Positions 53,935 to 63,108 of a stretch of 64,000 nucleotides of DNA are shown here, piece by piece. Below the pieces are notes generated by a model. The model made no database searches. It saw only the letters and a list, made by a program, of their open reading frames with translations, and was not told the DNA's origin. Every line of letters starts with the position of its first letter. Positions within the stretch are counted from its first letter, which is position 1. The stretch lies in contig JAUHXT010000001.1 in NCBI GenBank assembly GCA_030426925.1, positions 62,001 to 126,000 of the forward strand. Reading direction: 5' to 3'. This DNA comes from Alphaproteobacteria bacterium (lineage in GTDB: Bacteria > Pseudomonadota > Alphaproteobacteria > Micavibrionales > Micavibrionaceae). The translations under genes were made by a program, and so were the position numbers.

Positions 53935-55319
53935 TCTTTCGTGCCGGTGATTTTGGCCTGCGCCGTTTTCTTTTCCCTGAAATGCAGTTCGACATCCTGC
54001 CCGGTTTTCATGCCGTCGGTAGTCGAAATAACATGTCCTTTCGCGTCCTTCACCACCGCATAGCCGCGGTTCAGGATGCTTTCGTAAGACAGGCTGTCGA
54101 GCAGCCGGGCGGTCTGGCCGAGGGTACGCTCCATCTTGTCGATATTTTGTTTTTGTGCTCGCAGCAAATTTGTAAATGCGCTGTCCAGCCTTGTTTGTGA
54201 ACGTTCCAGCCCATGGCTTGGTGGCTTCAGTTGTCCGGATATGACCGATAAGGCAGATTGTTTTTGCTGCACAAATGCGCGCAGCAAAGATGAAAACTTG
54301 TCGGATATGAAATCAATAATTTGCTGTTTTGATTCCAGCAATTGCTGCGGGTTGCCGAGGCTTGCGGCCTGCGCGGCCAGCATATTTTTGTATTCGGACA
54401 GGCGGCGGGTCAGCGCCTGCGCCATGCGGGCCTGCTGTTGCAGCGTCCATGCCATCAGGTCGGCCCGCACCGGTACGGCCATTTCGGCTGCGCCTGTCGG
54501 TGTCGGGGCGCGGCGGTCGGAAGCAAAGTCAATCAGGGTCGTATCGGTTTCATGTCCGACGGCGGAGATTAGCGGAATGTCGCTGGCCGCGGCCGCCCTT
54601 ACCACCACTTCCTCGTTAAAGGCCATCAGGTCTTCGAGCGAGCCGCCACCGCGCGCGACGATGATGAGGTCCGGGCGTGGGACGTTTCCATTTTTATCCA
54701 TGGCGTTAAAGCCGTTGATTGCTGCAGCAATTTGCTGCGCGGCGCCTTCGCCCTGTACCAATACGGGCCAGAGCAGCACGCGGCGCGGGAAGCGGTCGTC
54801 GAGCCGGTGCATGATGTCGCGTATGACTGCGCCGGAAGGGGAACTGACCACGCCGATGACTTCCGGCAGGTAGGGCAGTCGTTTTTTGCGCGCATCATCG
54901 AACAGGCCTTCGGCAGACAGTTTTTTGCGGCGCTCTTCCAGCATTTTTAATAATGCGCCTTCGCCCGCCATTTCAACGGATTCGATAATAAGCTGGTAAC
55001 GTGAGCTTTTGGGATAGCTGGAAACCTTGCCCGTGACGATGACTTCCAGCCCGTCTTCGGGTTTGACGGACAGGCGGGAGATTGTGCTGCGCCAGCAGAC
55101 GATGTTGACGACCGCGTTTTCGTCTTTCAAATCGCCATATAAGTGGCCGGAGCCGGCGAGTTTCAGCCCCGTGAATTCTCCGCGCACGCGAATACGTCCG
55201 AAGGATTGTTCCAACGTTCGTTTGACAGAATTCGCCAGATCGCCGACAGTCAGTTCCGGGACGTTGCTTGCGGTTGCGGTAGGCTTTTCCTGCGAATGTG
55301 TGAACAAGTCTGTTGCCAT
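53931..55319 (-). CDS. xseA: Exodeoxyribonuclease VII large subunit
   Basis: A 462-residue single-strand exonuclease subunit. An OB domain occupies about 25-115 (VRGEFTGLKLAGSGHLYGDLKD), then the catalytic domain with GVVSSPSGAVIRDIMHRLDDRFP near 155-178, ARGGGSLEDLMAFN, and VGHETDTTLIDFASDRRAPTPTGAAE near 250-275, followed by a long coiled-coil (about 290-420) and a C-terminal segment. Length matches the family. xseB is not in this window. It diverges from putA. Confidence 0.95.
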   Translation of the reverse strand: MATDLFTHSQEKPTATASNVPELTVGDLANSVKRTLEQSFGRIRVRGEFTGLKLAGSGHLYGDLKDENAVVNIVCWRSTISRLSVKPEDGLEVIVTGKVSSYPKSSRYQLIIESVEMAGEGALLKMLEERRKKLSAEGLFDDARKKRLPYLPEVIGVVSSPSGAVIRDIMHRLDDRFPRRVLLWPVLVQGEGAAQQIAAAINGFNAMDKNGNVPRPDLIIVARGGGSLEDLMAFNEEVVVRAAAASDIPLISAVGHETDTTLIDFASDRRAPTPTGAAEMAVPVRADLMAWTLQQQARMAQALTRRLSEYKNMLAAQAASLGNPQQLLESKQQIIDFISDKFSSLLRAFVQQKQSALSVISGQLKPPSHGLERSQTRLDSAFTNLLRAQKQNIDKMERTLGQTARLLDSLSYESILNRGYAVVKDAKGHVISTTDGMKTGQDVELHFREKKTAQAKITGTKD

Positions 55320-55371
55320 GGCCCAAGATGATATAGATTAATAAAGTCATCGCAAGTGGGAATGGAATATT

Positions 55372-58300
55372 ATGACACCTGGCCTGTCGAGTTCTTATCT
55401 GAAACCGGAAGAAGAAAGCGTGGACGCGCTTTTACAGGGGGTGCCCTGGGACGAAGCGCGCAGCAAACGCGTGAGTGCGCAGGCATCAGGGTTTGTTTCC
55501 GAACTGCGCTTGCAGAAAAAAAGCGCCAGCGACCTTGAAACATTTTTTACGCATTACGGGCTGGATACGGCGGAGGGGCTGGCGCTAATGTCGATGGCGG
55601 AGGCGTTGCTGCGCATTCCCGATACGGCCACTGCAACCGCGTTGATCCGCGATAAGGTTGCGGCGACAAACTGGCTCAAGGCCGGAGCGGGGAACAAAGA
55701 TTTCCTTAGCCGCGCCGCCGGACTGGGCCTGCAACTCACTGGTGGTACTATGACGTCGCTGTTTTCAAAAATGGGCGAGCCGTTGATCCGTAATGCGATG
55801 GTGCAGGCGATGCGCCTTTTGGGGCGACAATTTGTTATTGGCCAGAGCATCGAAAACGCGCTGAAAAATTCCAAACGGCCGGAAAACCTGCCGTACCGGA
55901 TGTCCTACGACATGCTGGGGGAAGGGGCGCGGACGGTGGAGACGGCGGAGCGGTATTTTGATTCCTACCGTCATGCGATTGAAAGCATCGGCGCCAAGGC
56001 AGACGGGTTTGAACGCCGTCCTGGTATTTCGGTGAAGTTATCGGCGCTGCATCCGCGCTATGAATTTGCACAAAAAGACCGCTGTGTTCCCTTTCTGGCG
56101 GAACGGCTGACCGCGTTATGCGAACTGGCGGCGCAGCATAACCTGACCCTTACCGTTGATGCGGAAGAAGCGGAGCGGCTCGAGCTATCGTTACTGGTCA
56201 TCGAAAAAACATTGTTAGCGTTGCAGCAAACGGAGTGGGACGGGTTCGGGCTGGCGGTCCAGGCCTATCAGAAACGCGGCTATCCGTTGATTGACCATAT
56301 CGGCACGTTGGCCAAAACACATAAGCGGAAGTTACAAGTGCGGCTTGTCAAAGGTGCATACTGGGATACCGAAATCAAACGGGCGCAAGTGCTGGGGCTC
56401 ACCGGTTATCCGGTTTTTACCCGAAAATCCAATACAGACCTTAGTTATCTGGCGTGCGCACATAAAATGCTGCGCCATGATTATATCGACCCGCTGTTCG
56501 CTACACATAATGTTCATACGATTTTTTCTATTCTGGACATGGCCGAGGGCAGGCCAATGGAGTTCCAGAAACTGTTCGGTATGGGCAATGCCGTATACCG
56601 CCGGTTTATGGAGCAGGAGCTAGGCAAGGTCAGTATTTATGCACCTGTGGGCGTGCATGAAGATTTGCTGCCGTATCTTGTGCGGCGGTTGCTGGAAAAC
56701 GGGGCCAACTCTTCGTTTGTGAAAATGATTTATGATGCGGACGTTCCGGCGGATACGCTGGCCGCCGATCCGGTTGCCAAAGCAAAAAGCAATGAACAAA
56801 AACGCCATCCGAAAATTCCGTTGCCTGCCGATATTTACGGCGATGCGCGCAAAAATTCTGAAGGACTTGACCTTACCGACCGGGCGAGTGTGAGTTCTTT
56901 GCAATTCGCGATGGAACGCGCACACAGGAAAAGTAACAAGGGTGCGCCGCTTATTGGCGGAAAGGCGATCCGCACATCTGTGACCCAGCCTGTATTCAAC
57001 CCGGCCCGCACGGAAGAAGCGGTGGGTGAAGTCTTTTTTGCCGAACTGGATATTGTGCCAAAAGCGTTTGAAACGGCGAAGACCGGGCATGTGATCTGGT
57101 CGAAAATGGAGGCATCGCGGCGCGCGATGATTTTACGCGGTTATGCTGATTTGCTGCAGCAAAACCGTACAGAACTGATGATGTTGTGCGTCAAGGAAGC
57201 CGGAAAAACGTTGGATGATGCGCGGGACGAAGTGCGCGAGGCCATTGATTTCTGCCGCTATTATGCGCAGCAAGGAGAAGCGTTGTTTGCGGAAGGCGGC
57301 GTGCGCATGCCGGGGCCGACAGGCGAATCCAATATCTACAAACATGAAAGCCGGGGGGTTTTTGTGTGTATCAGCCCGTGGAACTTTCCGCTGGCGATTT
57401 TCACGGGGCAGATTGCGGCTGCGCTGATGGCCGGGAACGCGGTGATTGCCAAGCCGGCAGAACAGACGCCATTGATTGCGTTTAAAGCCGTGGAGTTGAT
57501 GTTGAAGGCGGGCGTACCGCGTGAAGTCATTACGTTGATGCCCGGTGACGGGCGGATCGGCGCTGCGCTCGTCGCGCATGCCGAGACTGCCGGAGTCGCT
57601 TTTACCGGGTCGACCGACGTGGCGTGGGAGATTAACCGCACGCTGGCGGCCAAGGACGGGCCGATTGTTCCGTTGATTGCCGAAACGGGCGGACAAAACG
57701 CGTTTATTGCGGACAGTTCGGCGCTGGCGGAGCAAGTGGTGGATGATGTGATTCATAGTGCGTTCGGATCGGCCGGGCAGCGCTGTTCCGCAGCCCGCGT
57801 GTTGTTTGTGCAGGATGATGCGGCGGATGTGATTTTGCCGATGCTGGCCGGAGCGATGCTGGAATTACGTGTCGGTGATCCGTTTGATATTGCCAGCGAT
57901 ATCGGGCCGGTGATTGATGAAGAAGCGCGCAGCATTTTGCGCCGTCACCGTATGAAACTGGATGGTTTCGGTAAGAAAATCGCTGAAGTTCCGGTGGATG
58001 AAGATTTAAAGAGCATGGGCAATTTCTTTGCGCCGTGTGCGTATGAGATTGATGCGCTATCCAGCCTTACCAAAGAAGTGTTCGGCCCGATTTTGCATGT
58101 GATCCGATACAAGGCAGCGGAGCTGGATGATGTTATCGAGCAGATTAATGCAACCGGATACGGCCTGACGCTGGGGATTCACAGCCGGATTGATAAAACC
58201 GTCCAGCGTATTGCCCGCAATGTGAAGGCCGGAAACGTCTATGTGAACCGCAGCACGACAGGCGCGGTCGTGGGTGTGCAGCCCTTTGGCGGGCGCGGAC

Positions 58301-58425
58301 TTTCGGGGACGGGGCCGAAAGCGGGCGGGCCGGATTATCTGCGTGCCTTTGCCAGTGAAAAGCATGTCAGCACCGATATTACGGCAGCGGGTGGAAACGC
58401 GTCGCTTGTCATGCTATCGGAATAG
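55372..58425 (+). CDS. putA: Bifunctional proline dehydrogenase / P5C dehydrogenase
   Basis: A 1017-residue enzyme that oxidises proline to glutamate in two channelled steps. Proline dehydrogenase domain about 130-460 (KLSALHPRYE near 222, RLVKGAYWD near 324), aldehyde dehydrogenase domain about 530-1005 (SPWNFPL near 668, AETGGQNAF, catalytic Cys at 805 in GQRCSAA). There is no N-terminal ribbon-helix-helix domain, so it cannot act as its own DNA-binding repressor as in enteric bacteria. Length is like the minimal type A PutA. Start ATG at 55372. Confidence 0.96.
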   Translation: MTPGLSSSYLKPEEESVDALLQGVPWDEARSKRVSAQASGFVSELRLQKKSASDLETFFTHYGLDTAEGLALMSMAEALLRIPDTATATALIRDKVAATNWLKAGAGNKDFLSRAAGLGLQLTGGTMTSLFSKMGEPLIRNAMVQAMRLLGRQFVIGQSIENALKNSKRPENLPYRMSYDMLGEGARTVETAERYFDSYRHAIESIGAKADGFERRPGISVKLSALHPRYEFAQKDRCVPFLAERLTALCELAAQHNLTLTVDAEEAERLELSLLVIEKTLLALQQTEWDGFGLAVQAYQKRGYPLIDHIGTLAKTHKRKLQVRLVKGAYWDTEIKRAQVLGLTGYPVFTRKSNTDLSYLACAHKMLRHDYIDPLFATHNVHTIFSILDMAEGRPMEFQKLFGMGNAVYRRFMEQELGKVSIYAPVGVHEDLLPYLVRRLLENGANSSFVKMIYDADVPADTLAADPVAKAKSNEQKRHPKIPLPADIYGDARKNSEGLDLTDRASVSSLQFAMERAHRKSNKGAPLIGGKAIRTSVTQPVFNPARTEEAVGEVFFAELDIVPKAFETAKTGHVIWSKMEASRRAMILRGYADLLQQNRTELMMLCVKEAGKTLDDARDEVREAIDFCRYYAQQGEALFAEGGVRMPGPTGESNIYKHESRGVFVCISPWNFPLAIFTGQIAAALMAGNAVIAKPAEQTPLIAFKAVELMLKAGVPREVITLMPGDGRIGAALVAHAETAGVAFTGSTDVAWEINRTLAAKDGPIVPLIAETGGQNAFIADSSALAEQVVDDVIHSAFGSAGQRCSAARVLFVQDDAADVILPMLAGAMLELRVGDPFDIASDIGPVIDEEARSILRRHRMKLDGFGKKIAEVPVDEDLKSMGNFFAPCAYEIDALSSLTKEVFGPILHVIRYKAAELDDVIEQINATGYGLTLGIHSRIDKTVQRIARNVKAGNVYVNRSTTGAVVGVQPFGGRGLSGTGPKAGGPDYLRAFASEKHVSTDITAAGGNASLVMLSE

Positions 58426-58461
58426 CGGCATAAACGTATATACACCTGAAAAGGAAGAACG

Positions 58462-59760
58462 ATGAAAATACTGGTAATCGGAAGTGGCGGACGTGAACAT
58501 GCGCTGGTATGGCGGCTGGCGAAATCAGAACGGTGCGAAGAACTGTACTGTGCGCCGGGAAATGCCGGGATCTGCCAAATCGCCGACTGTGTGGACATCA
58601 AGGATACGGATGTCGAAGGTATTGTTGCCTTTGCCAAGGACAAGGCGATTGACATTGTTGTGGTCGGGCCGGAAGCCCCGCTGTGTATCGGGCTGGTTGA
58701 TGCGCTGGAAAGTGCGGGTATCAAGGCATTCGGCCCGCGCGAAAATGCCGCGATCATGGAAGGCTCCAAGGCCTTTATGAAAGATTTCTGCAAAAAATAT
58801 AATATTCCGACGGCTGGTTACGGACGTTTTACCGACATTGATGATGCCAAGGCGTTTATTGATAAAAACGGGGTGCCGATTGTCATTAAAACCGACGGGC
58901 TTGCGGCCGGAAAAGGCGTACTGATCTGCCAGAGCGTGGAAGAAGCGTATAAAGCGGCAGAAGAAATGCTATCCGGCGCAGCATTCGGCGCGGCAGGCAA
59001 TGAAATCGTGATTGAAGAATTTATGGACGGCGAAGAGCTGAGTTTCTTTGCTATTGCCGATGGTGAAAGCGTTCTTCCCTTTGGCACGGCGCAGGACCAC
59101 AAGCGTGTGGGCGATGGCGATACCGGCCTGAATACAGGCGGTATGGGCGCGTATTCCCCGGCGCATATGGCGACACCGGCACTTGAAAAGAAAATCATGG
59201 ATACAATCATTATACCGACCGTGGACGGGATGAAGGCCGAAGGCCGACCGTATACGGGCGTATTATATGCGGGGCTGATGCTGGTGAACGGTACGCCGAA
59301 GCTGATAGAATATAATGCACGGTTCGGCGATCCGGAATGCCAGGTGATCATGCCGCGCCTTGGCAACGATTTCCTGGACGTGATCGAAGCAGCGGTAAAC
59401 GGAAACCTGAAACAGTATGGCGGCAAACTGGAATGGAGTTCAAAATCATCCATCACGGTTGTCATGGCATCCAACGGGTATCCGGGCAGCTATGAAAAGG
59501 GCAGCGTGATTAAAAATGTTGATGAAGCCGAGAGGTATGAAGGTGTGAAAGTGTTCCATGCGGGCACTGCACGTAACGACGACGGCGAACTGGTCAATGT
59601 TGGCGGGCGCGTTCTGAACATCACGGCCGGCGGGGATAATATTGGTCATGCCAAGCGGCTTGCGTATGAAGCGATTAAAAAAATCGACTGGCCGGGCGGG
59701 TTTTGCCGGTTCGACATCGGCTGGCGCGCGGTCAAGGCAGAAGAAGAGAAAGCAGCATAG
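58462..59760 (+). CDS. purD: Phosphoribosylamine-glycine ligase
   Basis: A 432-residue ATP-grasp enzyme, the second step of purine synthesis. N-terminal GSGGREHAL near 7-15, ATP-grasp core with KTDGLAAGKGV near 143-153, NTGGMGAYSP near 224-233 and EYNARFGDPECQV near 282-294. AAGGAAG site before the ATG at 58462. The stop is followed two bases later by the EAL gene start, so the two are probably coupled. Confidence 0.96.
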   Translation: MKILVIGSGGREHALVWRLAKSERCEELYCAPGNAGICQIADCVDIKDTDVEGIVAFAKDKAIDIVVVGPEAPLCIGLVDALESAGIKAFGPRENAAIMEGSKAFMKDFCKKYNIPTAGYGRFTDIDDAKAFIDKNGVPIVIKTDGLAAGKGVLICQSVEEAYKAAEEMLSGAAFGAAGNEIVIEEFMDGEELSFFAIADGESVLPFGTAQDHKRVGDGDTGLNTGGMGAYSPAHMATPALEKKIMDTIIIPTVDGMKAEGRPYTGVLYAGLMLVNGTPKLIEYNARFGDPECQVIMPRLGNDFLDVIEAAVNGNLKQYGGKLEWSSKSSITVVMASNGYPGSYEKGSVIKNVDEAERYEGVKVFHAGTARNDDGELVNVGGRVLNITAGGDNIGHAKRLAYEAIKKIDWPGGFCRFDIGWRAVKAEEEKAA

Positions 59761-59762
59761 CC

Positions 59763-61043
59763 ATGACGTTGAAAGCCAAAGAAAGTAACCAGAACGACCA
59801 GTCATTCTATTCATCTGTCGGTGGGGGCATGTCCCGCCTCGCACGGTTTGAAGAAGGCGAGAAGATTTTCAGCATCGGTGAGGTGCGTAAAAACGCCTAT
59901 ATCATCGACCACGGCGAAGTAAACATTCTCGACAAGGATGGGAAGGTCCTTTGTGTTCTAAAAGCCGGAGATATTTTCGGTGAAATGGCGCTGGTAGATG
60001 CCGGTGCGCGTACAGCTAATGCCATCGCCGCCAAAGACACGAATGCTTTTGTCATTCCCCGTAAAATGATTGAAAAGCGCATGCACGGCCTGGACCCGAT
60101 GATTTCGCTGTTGATTGGTTTGCTGATTGAGCGTTACCGAGTCACCCGTATTCACATGCCTGAATCCATCCGTGAAGAAGGCGTTGAATACCTGGTGGAA
60201 AAGCTGGCGAAAAACCAGGGTACAGAAGAGCTGCAAACTTTCCTGAACACGCAGGCGTACAAAGAAACGGCAATGCATGAATTGTCGATGGAACAGGAAT
60301 TGCGTCAGGCGCTGATGAAAAAGGAATTTGTGCCGTTCCTGCAGCCGATTGTCGAATTGCCGTCGCGCAAGATTATCGGGTTTGAAGCGCTGATCCGATG
60401 GAATCACCCGGAACGCGGGATCGTCGGGCCGTTTGAATTTGTGCCCGTGGCCGAACGCACGGGCGTTGTGCAATTGCTCGACATGATGATGATTGAAAAA
60501 GCGTGCGAGGCTCTGCCTGATCTATTGGCGGCGGCAGGGCATGACGATATCTATGTTGGGGTGAACTTGTCCGGTATCAACTTTGAAACAACGGACATGC
60601 TGAGCAGTATCGGCAATATCCTGAAACTGTATGATACCGATCCAAAGCATTTGCGCCTTGAAATCACGGAAAGTGCGTTGATCGACGATCCGCAAGGGGC
60701 GGAGGAAATTTTAAAAGGCCTGAAAGACCTTGGGCTGAAAATTGCGCTGGATGACTTTGGTACGGGGTATTCCTCGCTGTCTTACCTGCACAAATTTTCG
60801 ATTGATACGATCAAGATTGACCGCGCCTTTGTCGACAAAATAGACCAGAACCCGAAAAGCCTGGATATCGTGCGCGCGATTATCGGCCTTGCCAAAACCT
60901 TCAAGCTGGAAACAGTTGCGGAAGGGATTGAGCGTGATGAGGAAGCGGTGGCTGTTGGCTCACTCGGCTGCGACCGGGGGCAGGGATATTATTTCAGCAA
61001 GCCTGTTTCGATTGACGAGGCTAAGGCGCTTTTATCCGCCTAA
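59763..61043 (+). CDS. Cyclic-nucleotide-binding-like plus EAL phosphodiesterase
   Basis: A 426-residue cytoplasmic protein. A CRP-type cyclic-nucleotide-binding fold spans about 20-140 (FEEGEKIFSIGEVRKNAYIID, LKAGDIFGEMALVD), then a linker helix, and an EAL domain about 170-426 (FEALIRW near 205-211; NLSGINF; LEITESAL; DDFGTGYSSL near 332-341; AEGIE). All expected catalytic residues are visible, so it can hydrolyse c-di-GMP. The CNB is missing an obvious arginine of the cAMP phosphate cassette, so ligand is uncertain. ATG at 59763 is two bases after the purD stop; the in-frame ATG at 59703 lies within purD and is unlikely. Confidence 0.9.
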   Translation: MTLKAKESNQNDQSFYSSVGGGMSRLARFEEGEKIFSIGEVRKNAYIIDHGEVNILDKDGKVLCVLKAGDIFGEMALVDAGARTANAIAAKDTNAFVIPRKMIEKRMHGLDPMISLLIGLLIERYRVTRIHMPESIREEGVEYLVEKLAKNQGTEELQTFLNTQAYKETAMHELSMEQELRQALMKKEFVPFLQPIVELPSRKIIGFEALIRWNHPERGIVGPFEFVPVAERTGVVQLLDMMMIEKACEALPDLLAAAGHDDIYVGVNLSGINFETTDMLSSIGNILKLYDTDPKHLRLEITESALIDDPQGAEEILKGLKDLGLKIALDDFGTGYSSLSYLHKFSIDTIKIDRAFVDKIDQNPKSLDIVRAIIGLAKTFKLETVAEGIERDEEAVAVGSLGCDRGQGYYFSKPVSIDEAKALLSA

Positions 61044-61501
61044 CGTTTTCCGGCGAAAAATTCCTTTAATACCTGCCCGCATGCATCGGCTTCAACGCCG
61101 GTGGTGATATTGATTTTGTGGTGGCATGTCGGCTGTTCAAAAAATTTTCCGCCATGGGCGATGCCGCCGCCTTTGGGGTCCGATGCGCCGTACACCAGCC
61201 TGCGGATGCGGGCGAAGGCGATAGCGCCCGCGCACATCGCGCAGGGCTCCAGCGTCACATATAAATCATATTCGGGGATACGCTGAACGCCCAGCTTCTC
61301 GCATTGTTCGCGGATGACCAGTATTTCCGCATGGGCGGTGGGGTCGGATAATTCGCGTGTGCGGTTGCTGTTGCGTGCGACGATTTTGCCGGTGCGTGCA
61401 TCCACCAAAACCGCGCCGATCGGCACTTCATCGCGCATTCTCGCTTTTTCCGCCTCTTCCAATGCGGCGCTCATCAGGGTATTGTCATGGCTTTCAGACA
61501 T
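61040..61501 (-). CDS. tadA: tRNA-specific adenosine deaminase
   Basis: A 153-residue enzyme making inosine at position 34 of tRNA-Arg. Zinc and proton-transfer site: HAEI at 57-60 and PCAMCAGA at 86-93, with PIGAVLVD before. Length is normal. ATG at 61501 chosen since upstream frame residues have no family resemblance; a second ATG at codon 10 is possible. It converges with the EAL gene, overlapping by four bases. Confidence 0.94.
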   Translation of the reverse strand: MSESHDNTLMSAALEEAEKARMRDEVPIGAVLVDARTGKIVARNSNRTRELSDPTAHAEILVIREQCEKLGVQRIPEYDLYVTLEPCAMCAGAIAFARIRRLVYGASDPKGGGIAHGGKFFEQPTCHHKINITTGVEADACGQVLKEFFAGKR

Positions 61502-61565
61502 GCAGCTACATATACGGGAAGCAATGGTCGAGAGTAAAGGTAAATTGGTAAAAGGCAGGCCAGAC

Positions 61566-62309
61566 ATGAAAATCGGATTAATGGCATTGGGTTTGATCAT
61601 GGCGGGCAGCATCGCGGCACTGGCGATGAGCCAGGCACAGGATGGAACCAAAACCTATAGCTGGCGGTACAAAATGACCGTAACCGTTGAAACCCCGGAG
61701 GGGGAGAAGTCCGGTTCTGCTGTACGTGAAGTCACTGTAATATTTGTTCCAAGACATGATCCGAATCCTAATAATCCACAATATGATGTCGGAAAGAAGT
61801 TAAAGGGAGAAGCCGTTGTTGTGGATTTAGGGAAACGCGGCAAGGTTTTTGCTGTGCAAAGTCATAATGATTATTCTTTACCTTTTAGAGTTTTTAAAGG
61901 TCCACCCGGCTTAACTATTGAGGGCGCGGAATACTACAGCCAGCTTATGGCTCAAAAAGAGCTTCCTATTTCTGAATATCCAATGTTTGTGATGTTTGAG
62001 GATCTAAATAACCCATTATCTGTTCAATTGGCATATGGGAGCGAGCCTACATACAAAAAAGAAGGAAATCCTTATACGTTGCAAAACAATTTTGAAAAGA
62101 TTTTTGGACAAGGGGTTAAGCTGAAAAAAGTTCAAATAGAAATGACAAACGAACCCCTCGTTTATAAAATTAGAGAAGCATTACCTTGGATAGACGAATA
62201 TCACAATCAATACTTTGATGGAAAAGGCATACACACTGCGAATTTTAAAAATAAGCTAGCAAATAGATTGGGATCTGGCTCTTTTACGACAGATAAAGGA
62301 GTAAAATAA
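61566..62309 (+). CDS. Secreted protein of unknown function, with AT-rich body
   Basis: A 247-residue protein. Signal peptide about 1-24 (hydrophobic MALGLIMAGSIAALAMS). The mature start YSWRYKMTVTVETPEGEKSG then SAVREVTV resembles a family of alphaproteobacterial secreted proteins of unknown function. The first 55 codons have normal G+C; after about 61735 composition becomes clearly AT-rich, with AAA, ATA and TTA codons. It diverges from tadA. The stop is one base before a 22-codon frame with a strong ribosome site. Confidence 0.75.
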   Translation: MKIGLMALGLIMAGSIAALAMSQAQDGTKTYSWRYKMTVTVETPEGEKSGSAVREVTVIFVPRHDPNPNNPQYDVGKKLKGEAVVVDLGKRGKVFAVQSHNDYSLPFRVFKGPPGLTIEGAEYYSQLMAQKELPISEYPMFVMFEDLNNPLSVQLAYGSEPTYKKEGNPYTLQNNFEKIFGQGVKLKKVQIEMTNEPLVYKIREALPWIDEYHNQYFDGKGIHTANFKNKLANRLGSGSFTTDKGVK

Positions 62310-62310
62310 A

Positions 62311-62379
62311 ATGAATATAAACATCATAAATGCTTTATTAGCAATGGATTCCTATAACAGGGACTATGATGCAGGGTAA
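62311..62379 (+). pseudogene. 22-codon truncated gene remnant or leader peptide
   Basis: ATG at 62311 preceded by AAGGAG (62296-62301) at nine bases: a very good translation start. The peptide (MNINIINALLAMDSYNRDYD...) stops after 22 codons, four bases before the rluB-type ATG at 62383. The LLAMDSYNR pattern looks like the N-terminus of a hydrolase-like family in alphaproteobacteria (from memory, low confidence). Either the rest of the gene was deleted, or it is a leader peptide of the next gene, whose ribosome site overlaps its last codons. Confidence 0.45.
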
Positions 62380-62382
62380 TTT

Positions 62383-63108
62383 ATGACAGGCGAAAGAATA
62401 GCAAAAGTGATGGCGCGGGCGGGGGTTTGTTCGCGCCGGGATGCGGAGCGGATGATTGCGGATGGGCGCGTCAGCGTGAACGGCGCTGTTTTGCAAACGC
62501 CTGCGACGATTGTAAGCGATGCCGATGACATTGTTGTGGACGGCAAAGCCTTGCCGCAAAAACAGGCCACGCGGTTGTTCCTGTACCATAAACCCGAAGG
62601 GCTGGTAACGACGGCGCGCGATGAAAAGGGGCGTCAGACAGTGTTTGATGCGCTGCCTTCTGATTTGCCGCGCGTGGTATCCGTCGGGCGGCTTGACCTC
62701 AATACCGAAGGATTACTGTTGCTCACCAACGATGGCGGGTTGTCCCGTTACCTGGAGCTGCCTGCTACTGGCTGGGTGCGGACATACCGTGTACGTGCGT
62801 TCGGCAAGGCAGACCAGAAGGCGCTCGATAAACTGGCGAACGGCATCACGGTTGACGGGGTGAAATACGGGCCGATCAAGGCCGTTTTTGAATCGCGGCA
62901 GGGATCGAATATATGGCTTAGCCTGTCGCTGGCGGAAGGAAAAAACCGGGAGGTGCGGCGCGTGCTGGAAGCGCTGGGGCTGCAGGTCAACCGGTTGATC
63001 CGCGTATCCTACGGCCCGTTTGAGCTGGGCAAGCTGGATAAAGGGTCTGTTGCGGAAGTGCCGCAGGACAAGCTGCAGCAAGCATGCGCGGGGTATTTCA
63101 AGGGATGA
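62383..63108 (+). CDS. rluB: 23S rRNA pseudouridine synthase, RluB/RsuA family
   Basis: A 241-residue RsuA-family enzyme. S4 RNA-binding domain about 3-60 (RIAKVMARAGVCSRRDAERMI), catalytic domain about 65-235 with GRLDLNTEGLLLLTNDG near 105-121 supplying the catalytic Asp, and NREVRRVLEALGLQVNRLIRVSYG near 188-211. Short for RluB but fits the family; RsuA-type on 16S rRNA cannot be excluded. The stop overlaps rsmD (ATGA). Confidence 0.9.
   Translation: MTGERIAKVMARAGVCSRRDAERMIADGRVSVNGAVLQTPATIVSDADDIVVDGKALPQKQATRLFLYHKPEGLVTTARDEKGRQTVFDALPSDLPRVVSVGRLDLNTEGLLLLTNDGGLSRYLELPATGWVRTYRVRAFGKADQKALDKLANGITVDGVKYGPIKAVFESRQGSNIWLSLSLAEGKNREVRRVLEALGLQVNRLIRVSYGPFELGKLDKGSVAEVPQDKLQQACAGYFKG

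Noticed and set aside
54136-54873. Long rightward open frame inside xseA
   Set aside because: It is antisense to a gene with complete family motifs, has low-complexity Ser/Arg/Cys composition and no ribosome site.
59703-59762. Earlier start for the CNB-EAL protein
   Set aside because: It lies inside purD; the ATG at 59763 follows the purD stop and matches the domain start.
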